Notes: generated from the sequence alone by a model not told the origin. A stretch of 64,000 nucleotides of DNA from Novosphingobium sp. (GCA_026400375.1 JAPLPG010000235.1:20248-84247), one strand, 5' to 3'. Shown: positions 28,741-38,561, counted from the stretch's first letter. Numbers and translations: made by a program.

Positions 28741-29117
28741 GCGCGCGGGCATATCCGCTGGGGCCGTGGTTCGCGCATCTGACAGGTGGCGCGCAGTGCC
28801 TGCCCGTGGAGGTCGATGCCGCGTTCTGGGAAACCGGCGTCGGGGCCCTTCCTCCCGGCCGCCTGGTCAGCATGTTCGAGAGTGCCGAGGATTGGAAGGT
28901 GTGGGAATGCCACCCATCGGGCGAGGAACTGATCATCCAGATCGACGGGGGGATGGTGCTGGTGCTGGATCGGGGCAGTAGCCTTGAGCGTGTGCCTTTG
29001 CAGGCAGGCGAGTTCGCCATCGTGCCGCAAGGGGTGTGGCATACCGCTGATGTGATTGCGCCGGGCAGGGCGATCTACATCACGCCGGGCGAAGGCACCC
29101 AAAGCCGCGAGCGCTAG
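28737..29117 (+). CDS. cupin-fold protein
   Basis: WECHPSGEELIIQIDGGMVLVLDRG...LQAGEFAIVPQGVWHTADV. Confidence 0.75.
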   Translation: MSARAYPLGPWFAHLTGGAQCLPVEVDAAFWETGVGALPPGRLVSMFESAEDWKVWECHPSGEELIIQIDGGMVLVLDRGSSLERVPLQAGEFAIVPQGVWHTADVIAPGRAIYITPGEGTQSRER

Positions 29118-30214
29118 GCCCGGCGCGCTTTCCATTGTGCCCATAGCGTCAACACCGCGCGCTGGGCGGGGCGTTCGAAGCGGGCGTGGCTGATGAAGCC
29201 TGCGGCGATCGCCAGGCTGACATAGAACACCAGGAACCAGGGCTGGCGCGCAATGTCGCGGCTGGTGCCGGTGGCATCGATCAGCAGGACCAGCGCAAGC
29301 TGGATCGGGATGTGCCAGAGGTAGATGCCATAGGAGGCATCGCCCAGTTTCTGGCCAAATTTCAGGCGGCCCTGTTCGTCCCCCAGATCGGCGGCAAGCA
29401 TCAGGAACAGGACGGCAAACGTGCCGGCGATGGTGGCGGCATCGCCCTCGGGGAAGGTCGCCTTGAACCAGAAGGCGCCGACCAGCAGCGCCATGCCCAG
29501 CGGCAGCAGCGTGGCCGGGCGCAGCCAGCCCTTCAGCAGCGCGCCATAGGCCGCGCAACCGAGGAAGAAGTAGCCAAGGCAGGACAGGACGTCCTTGTTC
29601 GGCGCTTCGATCAGCATCACCCACAGGAAGACCGTGCCCAGCACCGCCGCCAGCACCAGCGGCGCGCGGCGCAGCACGGGGATCAGGAAGAAGAACGCGA
29701 GGTAGGCGAGAATTTCGGTGGAGAGCGACCACGAGGGGCCGTTGAACGACTGGTTTTCCTGCCAGCCCCAATAGTGCATCAACGGGATCGACAGGAGGAA
29801 GTGCTTGATATCGTTGGTGTGGTAGATGAACTCCGTGCCACTGCGGGCAAAATAGAGGCTTTGCAGCACGGCCATCAGGCCCAGCGTCAGCAGGTGCAGC
29901 GGCCACAGCCGCGCCATGCGCGCGGGCCAGAAGCGGGCCTTGTAGCTGGCGTCGGCAAGATAGACGTGGGCGAAGACGAAGCCCGACACCGCCCAGAAAT
30001 ACTGCACGGCAGTGTGGCCGTGATTGTAGAACCAGCTGAGCCATTCGTACCAAGGCTGGATCGCGCGGTTGACGTTCACATGGTACGGCACCGGCGGCAC
30101 GAAAATGTGCTGGTAGTGCCAGAAAAGCACCATGATCGCCGCCAGCAGGCGCGACAGATCGAGCGCGTGGAAATGGCGCTTGGGCGCGCGCAGGTGCGAG
30201 AGGTCTTGAGCCAA
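29114..30214 (-). CDS. acyltransferase 3 (OafA-type) family membrane protein
   Basis: RHFHALDLSRLLAAIMVLFWHYQH...FWAVSGFVFAHVYL...GDASYGIYLWHIPIQ. Confidence 0.9.
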   Translation of the reverse strand: MAQDLSHLRAPKRHFHALDLSRLLAAIMVLFWHYQHIFVPPVPYHVNVNRAIQPWYEWLSWFYNHGHTAVQYFWAVSGFVFAHVYLADASYKARFWPARMARLWPLHLLTLGLMAVLQSLYFARSGTEFIYHTNDIKHFLLSIPLMHYWGWQENQSFNGPSWSLSTEILAYLAFFFLIPVLRRAPLVLAAVLGTVFLWVMLIEAPNKDVLSCLGYFFLGCAAYGALLKGWLRPATLLPLGMALLVGAFWFKATFPEGDAATIAGTFAVLFLMLAADLGDEQGRLKFGQKLGDASYGIYLWHIPIQLALVLLIDATGTSRDIARQPWFLVFYVSLAIAAGFISHARFERPAQRAVLTLWAQWKARRA

Positions 30215-30227
30215 GGGGCGGGCTTCT

Positions 30228-31790
30228 TCAGCCCCACCAGCCGAGGGCGTGGGTGCCGATCACGGCCGCGCCGCCTGCGAGGAACGTGGCGATCTGGCCG
30301 AGCAGGCCGGGGCCGCGCCTGCGGCGCTTGCGCTGCCACATCAGTTCGACCTTGGGCAGCGGTGCGGCTTCGGGCGCGCCGCCCTTGGGGGGGAAGCGGT
30401 CCTCGATGCGGCGGATCAGGTCGGGGATGCGCAGCAGGGTCTGGGTGTCTTCGCGGATGCGGTCCGAGATGGCGGCTTCCGGGCCGAGTTCGTCGCGCAC
30501 CCAGGCACGGACGAAGGGCGCGGCGGTTTCCCACATGTTGATCGCCGGATCGAGCTGCGTGGCGATGCCTTCGACCATGACCATGGTTTTCTGCAGAAGC
30601 AGCAGGTGCGGCTGGGTCTGCATGTCGAAATCGCGGGTGATCGCAAACAGCCCGTCGAGCATCTGGCCGACCGAGAGTTCGGAAACGGGCTTGCCACGCA
30701 TCGGTTCTCCGACTGCGCGCAGGGCCGTGGCGAATTCGTCGACCGAATGGAAGCTGGGCACGTATTGCGCCTCGAAATGGATCTCGGCGACGCGGCGGTA
30801 GTTGCCCGTGGTCAGGCCATAGAGAATCTCGGCGAGCCATTGGCGGGCGCGGCGATCGATCCGCCCCATGATGCCGAAATCGATGGCCACGATGGTGCCG
30901 TCCTTGTCGACGAACAGGTTGCCCTGATGCATGTCGGCGTGGAAATAACCGCCGTTGATGGCCTGGGTGAGGAAGGCCAGGACGAGCCGCTGGGCAAGTT
31001 CGCGGCGATCGTGCCCTGCGGCATCGAGCGCGGCTGTATCGCTGATCTTGACCCCATCGATCCAGTCGAGGGTCATGATCCGGCCGTTGGTGCGGTCCCA
31101 ATCGATGGCCGGGATGCGGTATCCGGCGTGGGCGCGCATCGTGTCGGCGAGTTCCGAGGCCGAGGCGGCCTCGCGCCGCAGATCGAGTTCGCGCACTGTC
31201 CAGCGCTTGAAATTGGCGATGACCATGCGCGGGCGCAGGCGGCTGACTTCGGCCCCGCCCAGCGCCTCGAGGTGGGCGGCGGCCCATTCGTAGGTCTCGA
31301 TATCGCGCGTGAATTTCTCGCGCACGCCCGGGCGCAGGATCTTGACCGCGACCTTGCGGCCTTCGGTGGTGACCGCGCTGTGGACCTGCGCGACCGAGGC
31401 CGCGCCGATGGGATCGGGATCGAACGCGGAAAACAGCGATTCGAGCGGCTTGCCGAAAGTGCTTTCGATCTCGCGGCGGATCAGCGCGAAATCGATGGCG
31501 GGTAGCTTGTCCTGCAATTCCAGCAGGTTGTGCGCGGCTTCCTCGCCCACAAGATCGGGGCGGGTGGCCAGCGTCTGGCCCAGCTTGATCGCGGCAGGGC
31601 CGATGGCGCGGAAGGCTCCGGCGTAATCGGGCGTTTTCGGCTGGATCGTCCCGAAACGCGCGATCTTGCACAGCGTGCGCACCGGGCCGGGGGTGTTGGG
31701 ATCATTCTCGATCCCGCGCAGCGCGCCGTGGCGGGCAAGCGTGCGGCCCCAGCCGAGCAGGCGGCGGATATGCGTGGCGGGGAGAGTCAT
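30228..31790 (-). CDS. ubiB: UbiB/ABC1-family ubiquinone biosynthesis protein
   Basis: AIKLGQTLATRPDLVG...PIGAASVAQVHSAVTTEGRKVAVKILRPGV...FHADMHQGNLFVDKDGTIVAIDFGIMGR. Confidence 0.93.
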   Translation of the reverse strand: MTLPATHIRRLLGWGRTLARHGALRGIENDPNTPGPVRTLCKIARFGTIQPKTPDYAGAFRAIGPAAIKLGQTLATRPDLVGEEAAHNLLELQDKLPAIDFALIRREIESTFGKPLESLFSAFDPDPIGAASVAQVHSAVTTEGRKVAVKILRPGVREKFTRDIETYEWAAAHLEALGGAEVSRLRPRMVIANFKRWTVRELDLRREAASASELADTMRAHAGYRIPAIDWDRTNGRIMTLDWIDGVKISDTAALDAAGHDRRELAQRLVLAFLTQAINGGYFHADMHQGNLFVDKDGTIVAIDFGIMGRIDRRARQWLAEILYGLTTGNYRRVAEIHFEAQYVPSFHSVDEFATALRAVGEPMRGKPVSELSVGQMLDGLFAITRDFDMQTQPHLLLLQKTMVMVEGIATQLDPAINMWETAAPFVRAWVRDELGPEAAISDRIREDTQTLLRIPDLIRRIEDRFPPKGGAPEAAPLPKVELMWQRKRRRRGPGLLGQIATFLAGGAAVIGTHALGWWG

Positions 31791-31810
31791 GCCGTGGCGA
31801 AGCGCTTAAG

Positions 31811-31916
31811 CCCCATCCTCTTCAGAGGAGGGGGTTTGGGGGTGGTGTGGTTTGGGCGAGGTGGTTTGGCGGAACGCACCACCCCCCGGCCCCCTCCTCT
31901 GAAGAGGAGGGGGAGG
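31811..31916. repeat. long inverted repeat, about 31 bp arms
   Basis: cctcttcagaggagggggtttgggggtggtg (31817-31847) versus caccaccccccggccccctcctctgaagagg (31877-31907), few mismatches, 29 nt loop. Confidence 0.85.
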
Positions 31917-31935
31917 AGATAAGTAGAAGGCACCG

Positions 31936-32673
31936 TCACACCTTCCACCCCGAATGGATGGCGACGAGGCCGCCGAGTATCGGTTCCACCTTGGTGCGCT
32001 TGAACCCGGCGGTGCGGATCATCGCTTCGAATTCGGGCATGGCGGGGAAGCGGCGGATCGATTCGATCAGGTAGCGGTAGGATTCGGCATCGCCCGCGAT
32101 CATCTGGCCCAGCCTTGGCACCAGCTTGTGCGAATAGGCATCGTAGATCTCGGAGAAGCCGGGCCACTGCGTGGTCGAGAATTCGAGGCAGAAGAAGCGG
32201 CCGCCGAACTTCAGCACGCGGTGCGCCTCGGCCAGGGCGCGGTCGATGTGCGTCACGTTGCGGATGCCGAAAGCGATGGTGTAGGCATCGAAGCTGCGAT
32301 CGGGAAAGCTGAGTTCCTCGGCGTTCTGGCGCGACCATTCGAGGCCTTCCAGCCCGCGCTTGGCGGCGCGTTCGATGCCGACATCGAGCATGTCCTGGTT
32401 GATGTCCGACACGGTGATCGCCGCGCCCGATGGCGCCATGCGAAACGCGATGTCGCCGGTGCCGCCGGCCATGTCGAGGATCGTCTCCCCGCTCTGCGGG
32501 CGCACACGGCGGACGAACTTGTCCTTCCACAAGCGGTGCATGCCGACCGACATGGCATCGTTCATCACATCATACTTGCGGGCGACCCCGGAAAAGATCG
32601 CGCCGACGCGGTCTTCCTTCTGGTCTGCGGGAATGTCTTCGTAGCCGAACGATGCGGTTTCAGGAGTCGTCAT
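31936..32673 (-). CDS. ubiE: UbiE/MenG-type methyltransferase
   Basis: FSGVARKYDVMNDAMSVGMHRLWKDKFV...ILDMAGGTGDIAFRMA...IAFGIRNVTHIDRALAEAHRVLKFGGRFFCLEFS. Confidence 0.93.
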   Translation of the reverse strand: MTTPETASFGYEDIPADQKEDRVGAIFSGVARKYDVMNDAMSVGMHRLWKDKFVRRVRPQSGETILDMAGGTGDIAFRMAPSGAAITVSDINQDMLDVGIERAAKRGLEGLEWSRQNAEELSFPDRSFDAYTIAFGIRNVTHIDRALAEAHRVLKFGGRFFCLEFSTTQWPGFSEIYDAYSHKLVPRLGQMIAGDAESYRYLIESIRRFPAMPEFEAMIRTAGFKRTKVEPILGGLVAIHSGWKV

Positions 32674-32799
32674 GTCAGTGCCTCTACCGGAGAGGCTAGT
32701 CTGTCGCAAATGGCAATCAGGGTAAAAGCTTTTAGCAAAAATCATTTTGCATAAAGCACGGATGATAGTATGACGGATTGATCAAAAGGAGATTGAACC

Positions 32800-33039
32800 A
32801 TGAAGGTGACAGAGGTTTTTGCACTCATTCGGAATTCTATCAACGCAGCCCCGCGCAATGCTTACGTCGCCGAGCTGCATTTGCAGTGTTTGAAGTATAT
32901 GGATGCTTTGGAGGGCGTTTCTGGCCGAGAGTTTTGCGAAGGAGTGGGATTGAAGCCTGCTTGGGGAACGGAGTTTGTAAAGATGCGCAAGATTGCGCCC
33001 CGGCTAAAGGAAGCGGGCATGAGGGTAGAGCTCATTTAA
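32800..33039 (+). CDS. 79 aa putative HTH-like small protein
   Basis: MKVTEVFALIRNSINAAPRNAYVAELHLQCLKYMDALEGVSGREFCEGVGLKPAWGTEFVKMRKIAPRLKEAGMRVELI; stop overlaps mutM start (TAATG). Confidence 0.55.
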   Translation: MKVTEVFALIRNSINAAPRNAYVAELHLQCLKYMDALEGVSGREFCEGVGLKPAWGTEFVKMRKIAPRLKEAGMRVELI

Positions 33040-33851
33040 TGCCCGAGTTACCAGAGGTAGAGACGACCGTTCGCGGTCTTGCAACCGTGCTTGACGGGCA
33101 GGTCATTGCCCGCGTGGCGGTGAACCGCGCCGATCTGCGGCGGCCGTTTCCGGTTGACCTGGCACAGGCGCTGACCGGGGCGCGGGTCACCGGGCTATCG
33201 CGGCGGGCGAAGTATGGGTTGATCCATACCGACCGCGACCGGGCGATGGTGTTCCACCTCGGCATGTCGGGGCGCTGGCGGATCGATCCGGACGATATCG
33301 GCAAGCACGATCACCTTGTTCTGGAAACGCGCGAGGGGCGCGTCCTTTCGCTAAACGACGCGCGGCGGTTCGGTTCCGTGGATCTGGTTGACGAGGCTGC
33401 GCTGCAGCAGTGGCCCGCCTTTGCCGCGCTGGGGCCGGAGCCGCTGGGGCCGGGGCTGAATGCCGGCCATCTGGCCGCCGCCTTCAAGAACCGGATCGCG
33501 GCGGTGAAGCTGCTCCTGCTCGACCAGCGGATCGTGGCGGGGCTTGGCAATATCTATGTGTGCGAGGCGCTGTACCGGGCGCACATTCATCCCGCGCGCG
33601 CGGCGGGCAAGGTATCGCGCAAGGCACTGGGCCTGCTGGTGCCGGCGATCCGCGCGGTGCTGGAGGAATCGATCGCGGCGGGGGGATCGACCTTGCGAGA
33701 TTATGCCCGGCCCGACGGCGAGCTTGGCTACTTTGCCAAGGACTTCAATGTCTATGGCCGCGAGGGCGAGGCTTGCGCCTGTGGCGGCACGGTGGAGCGC
33801 ATCGTCCAGGGCGGGCGATCGACCTTCTTCTGTGCAAAGTGCCAGAAGTAG
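33039..33851 (+). CDS. mutM: formamidopyrimidine-DNA glycosylase
   Basis: MPELPEVETTVRGL...LDQRIVAGLGNIYVCEALYRAHIHP; C-terminal zinc finger CACGGTVERIVQGGRSTFFCAKCQK. Confidence 0.95.
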   Translation: MPELPEVETTVRGLATVLDGQVIARVAVNRADLRRPFPVDLAQALTGARVTGLSRRAKYGLIHTDRDRAMVFHLGMSGRWRIDPDDIGKHDHLVLETREGRVLSLNDARRFGSVDLVDEAALQQWPAFAALGPEPLGPGLNAGHLAAAFKNRIAAVKLLLLDQRIVAGLGNIYVCEALYRAHIHPARAAGKVSRKALGLLVPAIRAVLEESIAAGGSTLRDYARPDGELGYFAKDFNVYGREGEACACGGTVERIVQGGRSTFFCAKCQK

Positions 33852-33885
33852 GGCTCAGCGCTCGACCACGTCCCTTTCGAACGCT

Positions 33886-34434
33886 TCAGCGTTCGACAAC
33901 ATCCTTGTCCATCGGCGCGAGCCTTGACAGCAGGCGGTTCTGCGCGGCGAAGGGCACCTTGTGTTCGCGCATGGCCTGCTGCAGATTTTCGACCAGCGCG
34001 TTGAGATCGGCGCGGGTGGTGCCAAGGTCCTTGTGCGAGGATTTCATGTCGCGCCCGGTGTAGCTGCAGCCCGCGCCGACGATGAAGCAGATCTGTTCGA
34101 ACAGGGTGCGGCGCAGGCGGACCGTGTCCTGGTTCCTGAAGATATCGGCGATGCGCGGGTCCTTGACGTTCAGGTCCACCAGGCGATCGACGATGCTGCG
34201 GATGCCGTCCTGCCCGCCGAACGCCCGGGCCATGCCATCGCCGGCGAACGGTCTGGCGCCCGCGTTGGCAGGGTCCTGCGCATAGGGATCGACCGGGAAT
34301 TCGCCCGTCACCGGATCGCGGACCTTCTTTTCGATGCCGAATTCCTTTTCCCAGTCCACGGCGGCGGGATCTTCCGGTGGCGCATCGACCACGGGCTGGG
34401 CGGCAAGCAGGGCAAGGGCGAGGGAGAAGGGCAT
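33886..34434 (-). CDS. truncated haemoglobin (group I-like) with signal-like N-terminus
   Basis: MPFSLALALLAAQPVVD; FGGQDGIRSIVDRLVDLNVKDPRIADIF...RRTLFEQICFIVGAGCSYTGRDMKSSHKDLGTT. Confidence 0.8.
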   Translation of the reverse strand: MPFSLALALLAAQPVVDAPPEDPAAVDWEKEFGIEKKVRDPVTGEFPVDPYAQDPANAGARPFAGDGMARAFGGQDGIRSIVDRLVDLNVKDPRIADIFRNQDTVRLRRTLFEQICFIVGAGCSYTGRDMKSSHKDLGTTRADLNALVENLQQAMREHKVPFAAQNRLLSRLAPMDKDVVER

Positions 34435-34444
34435 CGGGCTTCCT

Positions 34445-35392
34445 TCAGAATGCAAACTGGAGCGAGACGAGGCCGCCGCGCTGGCCATCGAACGTGGCGA
34501 CCGAACCGACATCGGCATAGGCGGCGGTGAGCGTGGCGTTCCGGGTCACCGCCCAGGCGACGAACAGGTCGTGTGCGTCATCCTCGCGCGCGATCGCCAG
34601 ATTGCTGGGGCGCGTGCGATATTCGCCGCCGACGACCAGGCGCGGCGTGAGCATCCACGCAAGCGAGCCTTCGAACTGCACGGTGCGGCCGGTCTGGTTG
34701 GGGCCACCAAAGCCGAGCAGCCCGAACTGGTTGGCATTGGTCAGCCGGGCGGTGGCGTTGATCAGCACGCTTTTCGACAGGACCAGCTTGGTCGCGCTGG
34801 CGGTGAAATCGGTGCCATCGGCAGCCGCAGCGCCGACGGCCTTGACGATGGCGCCATCGAGGCTGCGCTTGTGTTGCACGCCCACGCTGATCTGCGGCAG
34901 CCACGGCGAACCATAGACGGTATCGCCCACCAGCCGCAGCTTTGCGCCGAAGATGTCCTGATTGAAGCGGAACCCCTTGCCAAGACCCAGCGCCGCGCCG
35001 ACGTTGCGCGTATCGAAGTTCTGGCGGGCCCAGGACAGTTCGACGCGGTCCCTTATGCCGACAGACAGGCCGTGGCTTTGCCAGCCGTAGTCGGCCAGTT
35101 CGATGCCGGTGACATGGGCGGAGATGCCGATGCCACGATCGGTTTCCATGCCCGCAATCGTCGCCCAGGTGGCCAGCCCGCCGCCGCTAGCGCCTTCGAC
35201 GGTGGAGATGCCGTTGGTAAGCACCAGCTTGCCGCCATCCATCAGCGGTTCGGCGTGGGCCGCACTTGTCAGCGCAAGGGCGGCAATAGCGGCAAACGGC
35301 GCAAGGCTGCGTGAAGACCGGCAGGCGCGGCCGACCTGCCTTTGGCGCGGACTGATCGGATCGGGGGCTTTGTGCGCAAGGTGGGCAGGCAT
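34445..35392 (-). CDS. DUF3034 family exported protein
   Basis: Signal LAPFAAIAALALTSAAHAEP; GGKLVLTNGISTVEGASGGGLATWATIAGMETDRGIG; C-terminal F as in beta-barrels. Confidence 0.75.
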   Translation of the reverse strand: MPAHLAHKAPDPISPRQRQVGRACRSSRSLAPFAAIAALALTSAAHAEPLMDGGKLVLTNGISTVEGASGGGLATWATIAGMETDRGIGISAHVTGIELADYGWQSHGLSVGIRDRVELSWARQNFDTRNVGAALGLGKGFRFNQDIFGAKLRLVGDTVYGSPWLPQISVGVQHKRSLDGAIVKAVGAAAADGTDFTASATKLVLSKSVLINATARLTNANQFGLLGFGGPNQTGRTVQFEGSLAWMLTPRLVVGGEYRTRPSNLAIAREDDAHDLFVAWAVTRNATLTAAYADVGSVATFDGQRGGLVSLQFAF

Positions 35393-35437
35393 GGAGTTGC
35401 ACCGGAATTGAAAGACTTGCGGCGACGTTAACCTTGA

Positions 35438-36169
35438 TTGGTTGAGAAAATGCTGCGCCGCTTTGCGAGTTTTTCACAGGTGATGATTCTGATTTTCTTA
35501 GGAAACATCGGGCATGACGGTGGAATGCTACGCGCGTTCCCTTGGCGATACCCCAGTGTGATGCTGACATCCGGCCTGTTGATTGCGGCACCCATGATGC
35601 TGTCGGCCACGCCCCGTGCCGCGCTGCCGGTGCAAGTGGTCGATCAGGCTGGCATGCCGCTGCGCGATGCCGTTATCGAGATTGCCGCTCCGGCAGGCGA
35701 TGCGCGGCGCCCAGCCTTTCCGTGGCGCAATGCCATGGCCCAGAAGAACCAGGCCTTCGTGCCCGGCACGCTGATCGTGGCCAGGGGCGCAGTCGTGGCC
35801 TTTCCCAACTTCGACAACGTGCGCCACTCGCTCTACAGTTTTTCCAAGCCCGGCCCGTTCAAGATCGACCTCTACGGGCAGGATCAGACCCGGACCCAGC
35901 AATTCAAGGTGGCCGGCACCATCGCTCTGGGCTGCAATATCCACGACCGGATGCAGGGCTATATCCGCGTGACCGACACGCCCTATGCCGCACGCACCGA
36001 TCTGAACGGCCTTGCCGATGTCGAAGGCCTTGCGCGGGGCAGCTATGACGTGGTGGTCTGGCATCCGCGCATTCGCGGCGTTGGCGGCGAATGGCGCGGC
36101 AAGCTGGTGCTGGATCCGGGCAAGCGCCTGCGCGTGACCGTGGCCGTGCGTCCGGACGCCGGCAAGTGA
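35438..36169 (+). CDS. exported cupredoxin-like (methylamine utilization-type) protein with type 1 Cu ligand pattern
   Basis: NFDNVRHSLYSFS plus GCNIHDRMQGYI (H...C-x2-H-x2-M), N-terminal hydrophobic segment. Confidence 0.75.
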   Translation: MVEKMLRRFASFSQVMILIFLGNIGHDGGMLRAFPWRYPSVMLTSGLLIAAPMMLSATPRAALPVQVVDQAGMPLRDAVIEIAAPAGDARRPAFPWRNAMAQKNQAFVPGTLIVARGAVVAFPNFDNVRHSLYSFSKPGPFKIDLYGQDQTRTQQFKVAGTIALGCNIHDRMQGYIRVTDTPYAARTDLNGLADVEGLARGSYDVVVWHPRIRGVGGEWRGKLVLDPGKRLRVTVAVRPDAGK

Positions 36170-38529
36170 CAGCACCGGGCGTGACTGCGTGGCAACGTCT
36201 GGTACGCAAGGCGCGCATCGTCGTGGGCTTGCGCGCGCGCACGCTCGGCAGCCGGATCGCCCTGCTCTATGTCGTGCTGCTGACGCTGGTGATGGCAGCG
36301 ACAATCGTCGTCGCAGGGTCGGGCATCAACCTGTTCGCCCGCGAAACCGCCGAACGCGATCTTGCCGCCAATGCCCGCGTGTTCGACAAGATCATCGACA
36401 CCCGCCAGAACCAGATGGCCGATGCCGGCGAGGTGGTGGCGCGCGACTTCGGCTTCCGCGAGGCCTTTGCCGTCGGCGATGCACCCACGCTGGCTTCGGC
36501 GCTGCAAAGCCTGCGCGATCGGGCACGGGTGAGCGAAGCGGCGATCGTGCACCTGGATGGCAGCGTGATCGCATCGGGTGGAACACAAGCAGGCAACGGC
36601 ACGACGATCGATGGCGCGGCCATGCTTTCGCGGCTGGAAGAGGGGCAGGATCGCGGCGTCGTGACTCTGGACGGGGCCGAGGCGCTGGCCGCTGCGGTGC
36701 CGATAGAGCTGCCCGATCTGGCCGGCTGGCTGGTCCTCGTCAACCGGCTTGGCCCCGAAGACATGGCGCAGCTGTCGCGGCTTTCGGCCGTGGCGGTCGA
36801 GGCGCGGGTGGTCGACAGGGCCGGCCTTGGCAAGAAGCTGGCGAATGTCGCGCTGGGCAAGATCACCGAACTCGATGGCAGCAAGGGCGAACGGCTGGTG
36901 CGCGTTTCGGCCATCGCCAGCCTGCAGGACGGGCGTGAACCGCGGCTGGTCCTGGCCCATTCGTTGAGCGCGGCACTGGCCCGCTATGCCAAATTGCGCA
37001 TGGTTCTGCTGTTGATCAGCGGGATCGGGGTGCTGGCCGGTGCCTGGGCGGCTGTCCGCCTGTCACGAGGCATTGCCCTGCCATTGCAATCGCTGGCGCA
37101 GGCGGCGCGGGCCTATGGCAATGGGGCGGTAGCCAAGGTCAAGGTCGAAGGTGCCATCGAGGTGCGTTCGCTGGCGGACAGCTTCAACGCGATGGTCGAT
37201 GCGGTGGAAGAGCGCGAACAGCAGATCATGCACGCCTCACTCCACGATGCGCTGACCGCGCTGCCCAACCGGCGGTTCTTCATCGAAAAGCTGGACCGGG
37301 CCGTGGCGCGGCAGAGCGAAAACCACCGCACGATGGTGGCGTTCATCGATATCGACGATTTCAAGGCGATCAACGATGCCATGGGCCATCCCTTTGGCGA
37401 TGAACTGTTGCGCAGCGTGGGCCGCAGTCTGCAGGAACAGTTTGCCGACGCGATGATCGCCAGGTTCGGCGGCGATGAATTCGGCCTGCTGCTCGACGGG
37501 CTGGACCCAAGGACCGACCTGACGGCGCTGGCGCGATCGCTCGAAGCCACGCTGAACCGGGAAATGACGATCGATGGGCGCAGCCTGCTGGTTTCGGCCA
37601 GCGTGGGCATTGCCATCGGTCCCAGCGATGCCGACACATCGGACGCGCTGCTTAAAAGTGCCGACCTTGCGCTCTACCGCGCCAAGAGCGAGGGCAAGGG
37701 CGCCTATCACTTCTTCGAACCCGAACTCGATGCCGAGGCAAGCCGCCGCCGCCGCATGGAGATCGACATGCGCCGCGCCATCCGCGACGGTGATTTCGAA
37801 CTCCACTTCCAGCCGCTGTTCTCGATCTCGGAAAACCGGGTGAAAGGCTTCGAGGCACTGATGCGCTGGCCGCACAAGGAGCACGGGATGATTCCGCCGG
37901 TGACCTTCATCCCGATTGCCGAGGAATCAGGGATGATCGTGCAGCTGGGCGAATGGGCGGTGCGCGAGGCGTGCCGCCAGGCCGCACTGTGGCCGAGCGA
38001 CATATCGGTGGCGGTCAATATCTCGCCCCGGCAATTGGTGGCCGATGGGCTGGCGACGTGCGTCGCCCAGGCGCTGGCGCAAACCGGGCTCCCGGCAGAG
38101 CGGCTGGAACTGGAAATCACCGAAAGCGTGTTCATCGGCAATGTCGAGCGGACGCTGAAGATCCTCCATTCGCTGCAGACGCTGAGCGTGCGCGTGGCGC
38201 TGGACGATTTCGGCACGGGCTATTCCTCGCTCAGCTATCTGCGGTCGTTCCCGTTCGACAAGATCAAGATCGACCAGAGCTTCGTGCGCGCGCTGGAAGA
38301 AGGCGGCAGCGCCCACGCCATCATTCGCGCGATCACCACGCTGGCCGATGCGCTGGGCATGGACACGCTGGCAGAAGGCGTGGAAACGCAGGAACTTTCC
38401 GATGCGCTGAAAGCCGAGGGCTGCGACATGATCCAGGGCTATCTGATCAGCCGCCCGGTTCCCGGTGACGACGTGCAGCGCCTGCTATCGACGCTTCACC
38501 CGCATGAAGCTGCGGAAATCGCGGCCTAG
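36166..38529 (+). CDS. membrane-bound GGDEF-EAL protein with periplasmic sensor and HAMP region
   Basis: ARFGGDEFGLLLDG; GFEALMRWPHKEHGMIPPVTFIPIAEESG; two TM segments flanking the sensor. GTG start overlaps upstream stop. Confidence 0.92.
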   Translation: MTAPGVTAWQRLVRKARIVVGLRARTLGSRIALLYVVLLTLVMAATIVVAGSGINLFARETAERDLAANARVFDKIIDTRQNQMADAGEVVARDFGFREAFAVGDAPTLASALQSLRDRARVSEAAIVHLDGSVIASGGTQAGNGTTIDGAAMLSRLEEGQDRGVVTLDGAEALAAAVPIELPDLAGWLVLVNRLGPEDMAQLSRLSAVAVEARVVDRAGLGKKLANVALGKITELDGSKGERLVRVSAIASLQDGREPRLVLAHSLSAALARYAKLRMVLLLISGIGVLAGAWAAVRLSRGIALPLQSLAQAARAYGNGAVAKVKVEGAIEVRSLADSFNAMVDAVEEREQQIMHASLHDALTALPNRRFFIEKLDRAVARQSENHRTMVAFIDIDDFKAINDAMGHPFGDELLRSVGRSLQEQFADAMIARFGGDEFGLLLDGLDPRTDLTALARSLEATLNREMTIDGRSLLVSASVGIAIGPSDADTSDALLKSADLALYRAKSEGKGAYHFFEPELDAEASRRRRMEIDMRRAIRDGDFELHFQPLFSISENRVKGFEALMRWPHKEHGMIPPVTFIPIAEESGMIVQLGEWAVREACRQAALWPSDISVAVNISPRQLVADGLATCVAQALAQTGLPAERLELEITESVFIGNVERTLKILHSLQTLSVRVALDDFGTGYSSLSYLRSFPFDKIKIDQSFVRALEEGGSAHAIIRAITTLADALGMDTLAEGVETQELSDALKAEGCDMIQGYLISRPVPGDDVQRLLSTLHPHEAAEIAA

Positions 38530-38561
38530 CGCAGGGTGCTGGCGGCTGCACGAGGTGGGGA

